Part shown: positions 1 through 7,757 of the stretch, in pieces
Layout of the letters: the number at the start of each line of letters is the position of its first letter
How positions within the stretch are numbered: position 1 is the stretch's first letter
Program-made: the position numbers and the translations under genes
Source: Bacillota bacterium
GTDB lineage: Bacteria > Bacillota > Clostridia > Peptostreptococcales > Anaerovoracaceae
Assembly (NCBI GenBank): GCA_016302545.1
Contig: JAEDNK010000003.1
Coordinates: 1 to 28,993 of the forward strand
Direction: 5' to 3'
DNA: 28,993 nucleotides
The notes under the pieces: generated by a model
Seen by the model: only the letters and a program-made list of their open reading frames with translations
What the model was told of the DNA's origin: nothing
The model's database searches: none

Positions 1-23
1 CAGAGACGGAAGAGCAGGTGTAG
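1..23 (+). CDS. 3' end of an upstream gene, probably flgD (partial)
   Basis: The first bases read in one frame as Glu-Thr-Glu-Glu-Gln-Val followed by TAG at 21-23, four bases before the next start codon. In Clostridia the gene before the TIGR02530 protein and flgE is usually the hook-cap scaffold gene flgD. Only six residues are visible, so the identity rests on expected gene order and not on homology. Confidence 0.4.
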
Positions 24-26
24 AGC

Positions 27-404
27 ATGGATAATTTTACAAGAGTATCTAATAACATGCAGCTTCAGCTGCAGCACCAGCTTACCAAACCTCAGCAGAC
101 GGAGTCACAAGGATTTGCGGAGGCCCTTAAAAAGGAGCTTGAAAAGAGCGGCAGCGTGAAATTTTCCAAGCACGCCATAGAAAGAATCCAGAGCAGAGGA
201 GTGGAAATGTCTCCTCAGATGATGGAAAGCCTCAATCAAGCCGTCACCAAGGCCAGAGAAAAGGGCTGCAAGGACATCGCCGTAATCGGTGAAAAGAATG
301 CCTTCATCGTGAGCGTTCAGAACAACATGGTAATCACCACAATGAACGCACTTGAAATGAGAGAAAATATTTTTACAAATATCGACAGCGCTGTATTGTT
401 ATAG
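27..404 (+). CDS. flagellar operon protein, TIGR02530/DUF3766 type
   Basis: This 125-residue soluble protein resembles the small flagellar operon protein found between flgD and flgE in many Clostridia and Bacilli. Residues 40-120 hold the recognisable part: a helical stretch with KFSKHAIERIQSRGVEMS, then a short strand-rich end containing AVIGEKNAFIVSVQNNMVITTMN. No signal peptide or membrane segment is seen. The N-terminus is Gln-rich. An AGGTG sequence lies about six bases before the ATG. The family has no firmly assigned biochemical role; its location implies a part in hook assembly or hook-length control. The next gene, flgE, starts 97 bp downstream. Confidence 0.85.
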   Translation: MDNFTRVSNNMQLQLQHQLTKPQQTESQGFAEALKKELEKSGSVKFSKHAIERIQSRGVEMSPQMMESLNQAVTKAREKGCKDIAVIGEKNAFIVSVQNNMVITTMNALEMRENIFTNIDSAVLL

Positions 405-501
405 CCGGACCGGAAACGGAAGCTAAGACGCCTTGTGTGAATGACAGGCGCGCAGAAGTTACAGCAGGTCTGTTGATATACGGAAAGGAAGTATAACAAC
501 A

Positions 502-1428
502 ATGGTAAAATCAATGAATGCGGCAATTGCAGGCTTAAAGTCTCATCAGACAAAGATGGACGTATTGAGTAACAATATTGCCAACGTAAACACATGGGGT
601 TTCAAGTCCAGAACCACAAACTTTCAGGACGCCCTTTACAGTAATTCGATCAGCGGCTCCGCCGGTAAAATGGAAAACGGCAAGCTGGGCGGCATCAACA
701 CCTCCCAGATAGGCTACGGCAACACCGTAAGCTCCATCAGCACCAACTACACCACGGGAAGCGGTCAGTACACAGGCAATCCTCTGGACTGCATGATCGA
801 CGGTACGGCCTTCTTTATCGTAGGTCCTTACAGAGATACTGCAGCAACCCCGATTGATAATAAAGGGATAGGAAAAAATGGCCTGTTCCTGTCCCGCGTG
901 GGAATCTTCCAGCCGGACAGCAACGGCTATCTGGTGGACAACACCGGTAACTACGTGTACGGATATAGTGCTACGACAGTTGCAGGTGGTACTGTAACGA
1001 TTAACAATGATAAACTTGTTCCTATCAGAATCCCTGAGAAGACTCCGGCGGTAGGTGCGAACCCTGCGGAAAGATATGCAATCCAGACCTGGACCATCGG
1101 AACCGACGGTACCGTTGTCGGCGTGGATGAGGAAAACATTCCTCATACCATAGGACAGATTGCCGTAGCCTCCGTAGAGAACCCAAGCGGTCTGGAGCAG
1201 AGCAACGGTTATCTCTACTCCATCGGAGCCAATGCGGGAAATGTTCTGGCCATGCAGACAACCTCTGCAACAGGTACCATCAAGAGCAATTTCCTCGAAA
1301 TGTCAAACGTGGACTTGGCTTCGGACATAGCTACCATGATAACCACTCAGAGAGGCTATCAGGCAAACACAAAGATTATCACCGTTACAGATGAAATGCT
1401 GGAACAGCTGGTAAATATGAAGAGATAA
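502..1428 (+). CDS. flgE: flagellar hook protein FlgE
   Basis: Encodes the subunit of the flagellar hook, the flexible joint outside the cell body, exported by the flagellar type III apparatus. The N-terminus MVKSMNAAIAGLKSHQTKMD followed by VLSNNIANVNTWGFKS is the family's N-terminal helix with the conserved NNIANVNT-GFK motif. The middle carries the usual GNPLDCMIDGTAFFIV segment, and the C-terminus (SNVDLASDIATMITTQRGYQ onward) is the matching helix. At 308 residues it is short for FlgE, so the central outer domain is small. The start is supported by alignment to the family N-terminus and an AGGAAG about 11 bases upstream. FlgF/FlgG-like proteins share this plan, but the position before flbD-motA-motB favours FlgE. 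Confidence 0.85.
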   Translation: MVKSMNAAIAGLKSHQTKMDVLSNNIANVNTWGFKSRTTNFQDALYSNSISGSAGKMENGKLGGINTSQIGYGNTVSSISTNYTTGSGQYTGNPLDCMIDGTAFFIVGPYRDTAATPIDNKGIGKNGLFLSRVGIFQPDSNGYLVDNTGNYVYGYSATTVAGGTVTINNDKLVPIRIPEKTPAVGANPAERYAIQTWTIGTDGTVVGVDEENIPHTIGQIAVASVENPSGLEQSNGYLYSIGANAGNVLAMQTTSATGTIKSNFLEMSNVDLASDIATMITTQRGYQANTKIITVTDEMLEQLVNMKR

Positions 1429-1439
1429 AATTTACTGAA

Positions 1440-1466
1440 GGGGATGTCCGGTAACCGGACGTCCCC
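1440..1466 (+). other. strong GC-rich hairpin between flgE and flbD
   Basis: GGGGATGTCCGG (1440-1451) and CCGGACGTCCCC (1455-1466) form a 12-bp stem with one G-U pair and a three-base TAA loop, starting 12 bases after the flgE stop codon. No T-tract follows (the next bases are CCATATAAAG), so it is a poor intrinsic terminator. It more likely stabilises the 3' end of the upstream mRNA or separates flgE expression from flbD-motAB. Confidence 0.8.
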
Positions 1467-1483
1467 CATATAAAGAAAACAAG

Positions 1484-1681
1484 ATGATTATACTTACTAA
1501 ATTAAACGGAGAAACAACCGTAATAAATTCGAGACAGATAGAGCACATCGATGTTATACCTGAATCAAAGATTACAATGATGAACGGCAAGTACTACATT
1601 GTAAAGGAAAGCATAGAAGAAATCATAGAAAAAGAAATCCAGTTTAACAGAGCAATTATAGAAAAAGTAAAGGTAGAGTAA
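1484..1681 (+). CDS. flbD: flagellar protein FlbD (SwrD family)
   Basis: This 65-residue protein matches the small FlbD/SwrD family found between flgE and the motor genes in Firmicutes and spirochaetes. The typical pattern is visible: MIILTKLNGETTVINSRQIE, then a Glu-Ile-rich segment ending in KYYIVKESIEEIIEKEI. In Bacillus subtilis the homologue SwrD increases flagellar motor power. No membrane segment is apparent. The motA start follows 12 bases after the stop, which supports co-expression with the stator genes. Confidence 0.9.
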   Translation: MIILTKLNGETTVINSRQIEHIDVIPESKITMMNGKYYIVKESIEEIIEKEIQFNRAIIEKVKVE

Positions 1682-1693
1682 AAGGTAAGGAAG

Positions 1694-2554
1694 ATGGATT
1701 TTACAACAATCATAGGAATAGTCGGAGGCTTTGGAGTAATAATAGCCGGTATTCTCAACGGCGGCGAATTGGGCAACTTTATTGACCCGGGAAGTGTTCT
1801 AATTACAATCGGCGGTACCATTTGCGCGGTAATCGCCAGCTTTCCTGCAAACCTGCTTAAAAACATACCCAAGCACATGAAAAAGCTCATCAAGGCGGAC
1901 AAGTACAACGTGGAAGAGCTTATAGACACTATGGTGGAGTTTTCCCAGACGGCGAGAGCCAACGGTCTGCTGGCGCTGGAAGAAAAAGCCAACGCCCTTG
2001 AAGACCCATTCATGAAAAAAGGGGTACTCTTTGTTGTAGACGCCATGGAAACGGAGAAAATCAGGGAGTCTCTCGAGGAAGAGCTGGATACCATGATAAC
2101 CCGCCACGAATCGGAAATAGAGATTTACGAAAGGGCGGCTTCCTACGCTCCCTCTTTCGGTATGATAGGTACACTGGTAGGTCTGATAAACATGCTTAAA
2201 AACCTGAATCTGAGCGATGGCGCCTCTGACGCTATCAGCACGAACATGTCCATCGCTCTGGTTACCACCCTCTACGGCTGTATGCTTGCAAACCTGCTCT
2301 TTAATCCTATGGCAAACAAGCTGAGAATAAGGAATAACGAGGAAATCTTTTATAAACAGATGATAATAGCAGGCGTTCTCGGCATTCAGGCGGGAGACAA
2401 CCCTAAGATGCTCCGTGAAAAGCTGGCTTCGCTGGTACAGCAGAAGAAGCAGCAAGGCATCATAAGCGGTGAGACCCAGTCAGGTGAAGGAAAGGGCAAG
2501 GGAAAGCAAAAAGAGGCTAAAGCCCCTAAGGAGAAGAAAAAAGGAAAGAAGTAG
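1694..2554 (+). CDS. motA: flagellar motor stator protein MotA
   Basis: MotA is the four-helix membrane component of the stator that conducts ions and pushes on FliG. Hydrophobic segments lie at about residues 5-22 and 34-51, and a second pair sits near 148-170 and 180-205. The large cytoplasmic loop lies between the pairs. The conserved YAPSFGMIGTLVGLI segment and the later A-x-x-T-x-YG-x-x-x-A motif (ALVTTLYGCMLANLLFNP) are present. The C-terminus carries an unusual Lys/Gly/Glu-rich tail of about 30 residues after the MotA core. The gene lies 12 bp after flbD and 28 bp before motB. Ion specificity cannot be decided from this subunit. Confidence 0.96.
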   Translation: MDFTTIIGIVGGFGVIIAGILNGGELGNFIDPGSVLITIGGTICAVIASFPANLLKNIPKHMKKLIKADKYNVEELIDTMVEFSQTARANGLLALEEKANALEDPFMKKGVLFVVDAMETEKIRESLEEELDTMITRHESEIEIYERAASYAPSFGMIGTLVGLINMLKNLNLSDGASDAISTNMSIALVTTLYGCMLANLLFNPMANKLRIRNNEEIFYKQMIIAGVLGIQAGDNPKMLREKLASLVQQKKQQGIISGETQSGEGKGKGKQKEAKAPKEKKKGKK

Positions 2555-2582
2555 CAATAGTTAAAAATAAGAGGTAGCAGTT

Positions 2583-3398
2583 GTGAAAAAACGTGAGAAA
2601 AAAAAATGGAGCGGAAGTAACTGGATGGACACCTACGGTGATATGGTTACCTTGCTGTTATGCTTTTTCGTCCTGCTGTACTCCATATCCACGATAGACA
2701 CGGTCAAGTGGAAAAACTTTGTAAAAAGTATGAATCCTAACGCTGAGGATCAGGTTTCACAGCTTGTACTGGATACCGACGCTCCTCCCGACAGAGAGGA
2801 CGTACCCGGCGGCTCCGAGCTTGAAAAAAGCGCGGACAGGGAGAAAATCGACGAGGATTTTGATGACCTCTACGAGGATCTGCAGAAGATGGCGGAGGAG
2901 TCCGGCGGGGAAATTCTGGTTACCGAAGGCGATGATTTCGTTTTCATCATGTTCCGCGACAGGGTAATATTCGAAGGGGACAGCTCGGTGCTTCTTAAGG
3001 AAGGCGAAAAGGTAATCGACAAGTTTGCCGAAACCATTAAACCTTACAAGAGCGCCATAAAGGAGCTAAGGGTAATGGGTCACACCACCCAGGCTCTTCC
3101 CGATAAGAAGAACCCCATAGAGAGCGACAGGACCCTTTCGGCAATGCGAAGCGCCAGGGTTACTATCTATCTGCAGGAAAAAAAGGCCCTGGAAGCCTAC
3201 AAGATTGTAAGCTTAGGCTACGGACAGCATCACCCGGTTGCTTCTTTCAAGACAGAGAAGGACCGCTCGATGAATCGTCGTGTAGAGTTTATGATAAGCA
3301 AGACAGGCGGATCGGTGGAAAGTCTGGACGATTATTACAGCCAGATTTTCGGCGATACTACAAAGTCCGCTGAAACAACAGATACAAAAAAAGATTGA
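2583..3398 (+). CDS. motB: flagellar motor stator protein MotB
   Basis: MotB anchors the stator to peptidoglycan and provides the ion-carrying aspartate. The gene starts at GTG with GAGGT seven bases upstream. Residues 9-33 contain the single membrane helix with the essential Asp at residue 20 (TYGDMVTLLLCFFVLLYSIS). Residues 125-250 are an OmpA-like peptidoglycan-binding domain with RVMGHTTQALP and LSAMRSARVTIYLQ. A linker rich in Asp, Glu and Lys separates them. A run of nine adenines at 2598-2606 lies at codons 6-8 and is a possible slippage site. No fliL gene follows, although fliL is common between motB and fliM in other Firmicutes. Confidence 0.96.
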   Translation: MKKREKKKWSGSNWMDTYGDMVTLLLCFFVLLYSISTIDTVKWKNFVKSMNPNAEDQVSQLVLDTDAPPDREDVPGGSELEKSADREKIDEDFDDLYEDLQKMAEESGGEILVTEGDDFVFIMFRDRVIFEGDSSVLLKEGEKVIDKFAETIKPYKSAIKELRVMGHTTQALPDKKNPIESDRTLSAMRSARVTIYLQEKKALEAYKIVSLGYGQHHPVASFKTEKDRSMNRRVEFMISKTGGSVESLDDYYSQIFGDTTKSAETTDTKKD

Positions 3399-3439
3399 TT
3401 AATAAATTGATTGAATTAAGATAAAGTAACGGAGTAATT

Positions 3440-4504
3440 ATGGCAGAGGTATTATCTCAAAGTCAGATAGACATGCTGCTTTCCTCCATGCGCGCCACAA
3501 ATGAAGCGCCTAAGGAAACAAAAGCAGATGAGAAGACAGAAGAACAATATAAAAAATATGACTTCTACAGCCCGAAGAAATTCACCAACGATAAGCTGAA
3601 GATGCTCAAGAGCATCTATGATACTTATTGCAGGATGACGACCTCCAGGCTCAGCGGCGTCTTTCGCGCCAGCTGCGAGATGAAGGTTATCACCGTAGAG
3701 GAGCAGAGGTATCATGAGTTCAACAATTCCATGGGTGATAATGATGTCATGGAGCTGATTTATCTGAAGCTGCCAGATGACAGTAAGAATCTGCCTATGA
3801 TGTTCCACATCTCTCAGAATCTGGTAGTGAACATTATAGACCGTATGCTGGGAGGAGAAGGAGACGAGCAGGATCTGGATGCCAGCTATTCCTACACGGA
3901 AATAGAGCTGGGGCTGTATCAGAACATCATGCAGCATTTTTCGGCCATGTTTAAGGATGCCTGGAAAAACTACATCAAAATAGATGTGGGTTCCACCAGA
4001 ATTTTTGAGTCGCCCAGTCTTTTTCAGGACATAAGTCTGGATGAAACCGTGGTTATCGTCATGCTGGAAATGGTGTTTCAGAATGTAAAGGGATATATAA
4101 ACTTCTGTATGCCCGGAAACCTTTTGATGAACATTTTCTCACTTATAGACAAGCGCCGCTCCAGTGAGAACATATATGATAATTATGTTCCTGAGAGCAA
4201 GGATATCATAATGGAAAAGATCCGCCGGTCGGCGCTGGATGTAAGGGTAGAACTGGGAACCGCACAGCTGAGCTTCCGCGACATATACGATCTGAAGGTA
4301 GACGATGTCATAGACTTCAGTAAGAACAAGGATTCCGATGTGACGGTATATGTGGAGCAGCAGCCTTGGTTCAAGGGACAGCTGGGAGTTCACAACAGCA
4401 ATGTGGCGGTTAAGCTTCATCAGAAAATCAGTGAGCCGGAAGAACTGAAGGGACTGCTGCCCGAAGATATGAGTTTATCCGACAGCAATCTGGAAAGAGT
4501 GTAG
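3440..4504 (+). CDS. fliM: flagellar motor switch protein FliM
   Basis: FliM forms the middle of the cytoplasmic C-ring and binds phosphorylated CheY to change rotation. The N-terminus carries the docking peptide LSQSQIDMLLSSM at about residues 5-17. Residues 40-235 form the CheC-like middle domain, which contacts FliG, and the last 80 residues form the SpoA domain that pairs with FliN/FliY (VYVEQQPWFKGQLGVHNSNVAVKLHQKI). At 354 residues it has normal length. The CheC-type phosphatase triad is not evident, as expected for FliM. The gene is preceded by an ACGGAG site and followed by cheY, so receptor output and target are encoded together. Confidence 0.95.
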   Translation: MAEVLSQSQIDMLLSSMRATNEAPKETKADEKTEEQYKKYDFYSPKKFTNDKLKMLKSIYDTYCRMTTSRLSGVFRASCEMKVITVEEQRYHEFNNSMGDNDVMELIYLKLPDDSKNLPMMFHISQNLVVNIIDRMLGGEGDEQDLDASYSYTEIELGLYQNIMQHFSAMFKDAWKNYIKIDVGSTRIFESPSLFQDISLDETVVIVMLEMVFQNVKGYINFCMPGNLLMNIFSLIDKRRSSENIYDNYVPESKDIIMEKIRRSALDVRVELGTAQLSFRDIYDLKVDDVIDFSKNKDSDVTVYVEQQPWFKGQLGVHNSNVAVKLHQKISEPEELKGLLPEDMSLSDSNLERV

Positions 4505-4522
4505 CAGTACCTGCAAGTACTG
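4505..4522 (+). other. small inverted repeat after fliM
   Basis: CAGTAC (4505-4510) and GTACTG (4517-4522) form a six-pair stem with a six-base loop directly after the fliM stop codon. The bases that follow are AT-rich but not a clear T-tract. It may slightly reduce read-through into cheY; a chance repeat is also possible. Confidence 0.35.
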
Positions 4523-4567
4523 TTCTAATATACTAAGAATACAAGAAATTAAGAAAGAGGTAATAAA

Positions 4568-4930
4568 ATGGCTAAAATTATGGTAGTTGACGATGCAGCC
4601 TTTATGAGAATGATGGTAAAGAATGCTTTGGCACAGGGAGGTTACACCGATGTATGCGAGGCTTCCGACGGCAATGAGGCAGTGCAGATGTATACGGAGC
4701 AGCAGCCTCAGCTGGTGCTCATGGATATCACTATGCCCAACATGGACGGTCTTGAAGCATTGAAAAAGATTCGCGAGATTGACGGCAATTCTCAGGTTGT
4801 CATGTGTTCGGCAATGGGACAGGAAAGCATGGTAATCGAAGCGATTAAAGCCGGAGCCAAGGACTTTATTGTAAAACCCTTCAAGCCTGAAAGAATTCTC
4901 TCAACAGTAGACGGTTTGATTGGAAAATAG
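4568..4930 (+). CDS. cheY: chemotaxis response regulator CheY
   Basis: This is a 120-residue stand-alone receiver domain. The acidic pair is Asp8-Asp9, the phosphorylated Asp is residue 53 (LVLMDITMPNMDG), the signalling Ser is residue 81 and the conserved Lys is 103 (FIVKPFKPE). Lacking an output domain and placed between fliM and the fliY region, it is the diffusible signal from CheA to the motor. An AAAGAGGT site lies upstream of the ATG. FliY and CheC in this window are its likely phosphatases. CheA itself is not in the window. Confidence 0.95.
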   Translation: MAKIMVVDDAAFMRMMVKNALAQGGYTDVCEASDGNEAVQMYTEQQPQLVLMDITMPNMDGLEALKKIREIDGNSQVVMCSAMGQESMVIEAIKAGAKDFIVKPFKPERILSTVDGLIGK

Positions 4931-4945
4931 AAAGGAGATGCGGCC

Positions 4946-5392
4946 ATGCCTTTTTTAAGTTCATTGAATATCAGTGCGTCGGGAATGACGGCACAGCGTC
5001 TGCGTCTGGATATAGCATCACAGAACATTTCAAATATGGAAACCACCCGCACCGAAGATGGCACACCTTACAGACGGAAGATGGTGGTATTTCAGGAGGA
5101 AAAACAGGACTTCCGCACAGCACTGCGCCGTGCAGAGAGTGGTATTTACGGAGACAGAAATCCCGGCGGAGTGGTGGTAACTGAGATTGCAGAAGACCCG
5201 TCGGATTTTGAAATGGTATACGATCCTCAGCATCCCGACGCTGACGAAAACGGGTATGTGGCCATGCCCAATGTGGATCTTATAAAGGAGACTACGGATG
5301 CCATGGCGGCCACTCACGCCTATACGGCTAATATTACTGCCTTTAACGCTATAAAACTGATGGCACAAAAAGCCCTGGAAATAGGGAAGTAA
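4946..5392 (+). CDS. flgC: flagellar basal-body rod protein FlgC, unusual location
   Basis: FlgC is a proximal rod subunit. The N-terminus SSLNISASGMTAQRLRLDIA with SQNISNMETT matches the family helix. The C-terminus PNVDLIKETTDAMAATHAYT followed by ANITAFNAIKLMAQKALEIG matches the conserved end almost residue for residue. The length of 148 is normal, so the gene appears intact. flgC usually sits in flgB-flgC-fliE ahead of fliF; here it lies between cheY and fliY, 15 bp after cheY, with AAAGGAG upstream. Neither flgB nor fliE is adjacent. It may be the relocated sole copy or a second paralogue. Confidence 0.9.
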   Translation: MPFLSSLNISASGMTAQRLRLDIASQNISNMETTRTEDGTPYRRKMVVFQEEKQDFRTALRRAESGIYGDRNPGGVVVTEIAEDPSDFEMVYDPQHPDADENGYVAMPNVDLIKETTDAMAATHAYTANITAFNAIKLMAQKALEIGK

Positions 5393-5429
5393 TTCAAACG
5401 GCAAAATCTATCGGAAAGAGAGTTAGAAT

Positions 5430-6701
5430 ATGGAACAAGTTAAATTAAATGCAATGGAGATAGATGCCATAGGTGAGATTCTGAATATAAGCTTAGGAGC
5501 CTCTGCCACGGCGGTATCCATCATGCTGGATGCCAGAGTTGATATTACAACACCCAGAGTCAGTGTGCAATCCAGAGATGAATTTGAGTTTCACAACATT
5601 AAACCCGCCATATGCGTAGAGATAACTTATGTAGAGGGTCTTGAAGGCAGAAACATCATGCTCCTTAAGAGGCGGGATGTCAAGGCCATAATCGAGATGC
5701 TCATGGGTATGGATATACCTGATGAGGAATTTGTGCTGGATGAGATGAATATCAGCGCCATATGCGAGGTTATGAACCAGATGATGGGAGCTTCCGCTAC
5801 AGCACTGTCTGAGCTTCTCTCCATGCCTGTGAACATTTCCACTCCTAAGCCTCACGAGGTAGAAAGCGTGGAGCAGTTCAAGGAGGACTTCTTTGAAGAT
5901 GAGTCTGAAATGGTGGTAATTCATTTCGACCTTAAGATTGAAGATAAGATGCAGAGCGAGTTCCTTAACGTAATGCCTGTTAAGCTGGCTAAAAAGCTGG
6001 TATCGGGATTTTTGTCAGAAATGGGAGCAAGTCCCGACGAGGAGGCGGCAGCTCCGCAGGCTCCGGAAGTTCCGCAGGTTCCGGCAGCTTCGCAAGCAGC
6101 GGAACAGCCTGCCCCTGCAGCGGCACCGACACCGGAATCCTCTGCGCAGGCTATGCCGGAAGCCCCTTCTTCGGAGGCAGCTGCACCGGAAACTGCTGCA
6201 CCTGCAGCACCTGCACCCGCACCTGCACCTGCAGCTCCGGCTCAGACAGCACCGGCGCCTTCTGCTCAGGGACAGACCCAGCAGGTGGCTATGGACTCCA
6301 ATGTTGTAAATAACATGATGCAGATGATGGATATGATGCGTCAGTCCATGGAGATGCAGCAGCAGATGATACAGCAGCAGATAGAGCAGATAAACGAGTC
6401 GGGTCCTAGGAGGCTCAAGGTACATTCTGCGCCTAAGCCTAATCTCAACGGAGACGCGGAAGTGAATCCTGATGAAAATCTTGACCTCATCATGGACGTT
6501 CCTATGGAGGTATCCGTGGAAATCGGAAGAACCCAAAAATATGTAAAAGACATTCTGGATTTAAACAAGGGCTCCCTTGTAGTTCTTGATAAGCTGGCGG
6601 GAGATCAGGTAGACCTGTATGTAAACGGCCAGTGTATTGCAAAAGGCGATGTAGTGGTTGTCGATGACAACTTTGGAATCAGAATCACGGAAATCCTGTG
6701 A
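5430..6701 (+). CDS. fliY: motor switch phosphatase FliY (CheC-type plus FliN domains)
   Basis: FliY combines CheY-P hydrolysis with a FliN switch domain. Residues 1-190 are the CheC-like module with both phosphatase sites complete: Asp12, Glu16, Asn19 and Pro42, and Ser109, Glu113, Asn116 and Pro139, each with exactly 22 residues between Asn and Pro. Residues 203-285 are an Ala/Pro-rich linker, then a Met/Gln-rich helix at 294-320. The FliN (SpoA) domain occupies about 349-423. The Bacillus-type N-terminal docking peptide with an LSQDEIDALL-like motif is missing: the protein begins almost directly at the first active site. At 423 residues it is longer than Bacillus FliY because of the linker. 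Confidence 0.94.
   Translation: MEQVKLNAMEIDAIGEILNISLGASATAVSIMLDARVDITTPRVSVQSRDEFEFHNIKPAICVEITYVEGLEGRNIMLLKRRDVKAIIEMLMGMDIPDEEFVLDEMNISAICEVMNQMMGASATALSELLSMPVNISTPKPHEVESVEQFKEDFFEDESEMVVIHFDLKIEDKMQSEFLNVMPVKLAKKLVSGFLSEMGASPDEEAAAPQAPEVPQVPAASQAAEQPAPAAAPTPESSAQAMPEAPSSEAAAPETAAPAAPAPAPAPAAPAQTAPAPSAQGQTQQVAMDSNVVNNMMQMMDMMRQSMEMQQQMIQQQIEQINESGPRRLKVHSAPKPNLNGDAEVNPDENLDLIMDVPMEVSVEIGRTQKYVKDILDLNKGSLVVLDKLAGDQVDLYVNGQCIAKGDVVVVDDNFGIRITEIL
6046..6284 (+). repeat. Ala/Pro-rich low-complexity linker inside fliY
   Basis: The bases are dominated by GCA/GCG/GCT and CCT/CCG/CCC codons and encode about 80 residues, mostly Ala, Pro, Gln, Ser and Glu, including a Pro-Ala alternation at residues 259-267. 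It separates the phosphatase and FliN domains and is presumably flexible. Codon-level repetition could allow length changes between strains. Confidence 0.75.
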
Positions 6702-6731
6702 TAAAGGCGCTCTTTGAAAGGAGATTAAATA

Positions 6732-7079
6732 ATGGAAAAAGTATTCACTGCCCTGGGCATATTACTTATCCTGATTGTGATTTTATATCTTTCATATGTT
6801 TGCACCAAGTTTGTGGGCAAAAGAGTACGCGGAACAGGCTTCAGCGGTTCTGCCCGCAACATAAGGGTTTTGGAGCAGAGGATGTTCAATCAGGAAGCCT
6901 CCGTAGCCCTTTTGCAGGTGAGCGAGCGAATTTTTCTGGTAGGGATTACGCCTCATAATATTTCTTTACTGACAGAGCTTGACGATGAGACTCTGCTTCA
7001 GGAAGCATCGCTGCCTGAAGAGGATAATTATGCGCCGCCTTTTAAGGATTTGCTTTTAAAAATGAAAGATAGGAAGTGA
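6732..7079 (+). CDS. fliO: flagellar export protein FliO (FliZ)
   Basis: FliO assists assembly of the FliP-FliQ-FliR export gate. The 115-residue protein has one membrane helix at about residues 5-25 (LGILLILIVILYLSYVC), then the cytoplasmic FliO domain with RNIRVLEQRMFNQEASVALL and the RIFLVGIT core. A GAAAGGAG site precedes the ATG. The position immediately before fliP (three bases between genes) is diagnostic, since FliO sequences are weakly conserved. A competing frame at 6698-6958 covers the same bases but encodes no recognisable protein. Confidence 0.9.
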   Translation: MEKVFTALGILLILIVILYLSYVCTKFVGKRVRGTGFSGSARNIRVLEQRMFNQEASVALLQVSERIFLVGITPHNISLLTELDDETLLQEASLPEEDNYAPPFKDLLLKMKDRK

Positions 7080-7082
7080 CCC

Positions 7083-7742
7083 ATGGAATTAGGTAATAGT
7101 TTAATAAGTATTAACGGAGAGCAGATGCCTACGCTGGAAATCTTCTTTGTGCTCACCGTCATGATGCTGCTGCCGTCCATTGTGGTCATGATGACATCCT
7201 TCCTGCGTATTATAATAGTTCTCTCCTTTACGAGGACGGCAATCGGCGTTCAACAGACGCCGCCTAACATCGTGCTTGTGGGAATGGCGATTTTTCTCAC
7301 TCTGTTTATCATGAATCCTGTGGTACAGAAAATAGATACGGAGGCTTACCAGCCCTATAAGGCCGGGGAAATCACTCAGGAGGAAGCCATCGACCTTGCT
7401 GCCGTACCTATGAAGGAATTCATGCTAAAGCAGACGGAGGTAAGCGCCTTAAATCTCTTTGTGGACGCTTCTGACAGCGAAGCCGTAGAAAATCCCGAGG
7501 ATTTATCCCTGGTTGTCATCGTCCCTGCTTTTGTAACAAGCGAGCTTAAGAGAGCATTTACGGCGGGACTGCTTCTCTACATACCGTTTCTGCTCATAGA
7601 TATAATAGTATCCAGTACCCTTATGTCTATGGGTATGATAATGCTGCCGCCGGCCACCATAGCGCTGCCGTTTAAGCTGTTGCTTTTTGTAACGGTAAAC
7701 GGCTGGGAGCTGCTGTTCGCATCAATAATAAAGAGTTTCTGA
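7083..7742 (+). CDS. fliP: flagellar export gate protein FliP
   Basis: FliP forms the core of the type III export gate with FliQ and FliR. The family segment LEIFFVLTVMMLLPSIVVMM then TSFLRIIIVLSFTRTAIGVQ is followed by PPNIVLVGMAIFLTLFIMNP. The C-terminal signature PAFVTSELKRAF and LMSMGMIMLPPATIALPFKL is also present. Four hydrophobic segments are visible, two near residues 17-70 and two near 155-215. The 219-residue length resembles Bacillus FliP, which lacks the cleaved signal peptide of enteric FliP. The start is three bases after fliO. Confidence 0.97.
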   Translation: MELGNSLISINGEQMPTLEIFFVLTVMMLLPSIVVMMTSFLRIIIVLSFTRTAIGVQQTPPNIVLVGMAIFLTLFIMNPVVQKIDTEAYQPYKAGEITQEEAIDLAAVPMKEFMLKQTEVSALNLFVDASDSEAVENPEDLSLVVIVPAFVTSELKRAFTAGLLLYIPFLLIDIIVSSTLMSMGMIMLPPATIALPFKLLLFVTVNGWELLFASIIKSF

Positions 7743-7757
7743 CGGAGGTTATAAAAC

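Noticed and set aside
4946..5392. Reading the displaced flgC as a decayed copy
   Set aside because: Length, both terminal helices and the frame are intact, and it has a good ribosome site.
6015..6536. Arg/Cys/Ser-rich reading frame on the minus strand, 173 codons
   Set aside because: It mirrors the Ala/Pro-rich linker and downstream part of fliY; the composition is a by-product of repetitive codons and there is no ribosome site or family match.
6698..6958. Plus-strand frame of 86 codons overlapping the start of fliO
   Set aside because: The fliO frame gives a membrane helix and family pattern and lies correctly before fliP; the competing frame has neither.
7083..7742. FliP truncated at the N-terminus because it lacks a signal peptide
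   Set aside because: Bacillus FliP is of similar length and also lacks one, so this is normal for the group.
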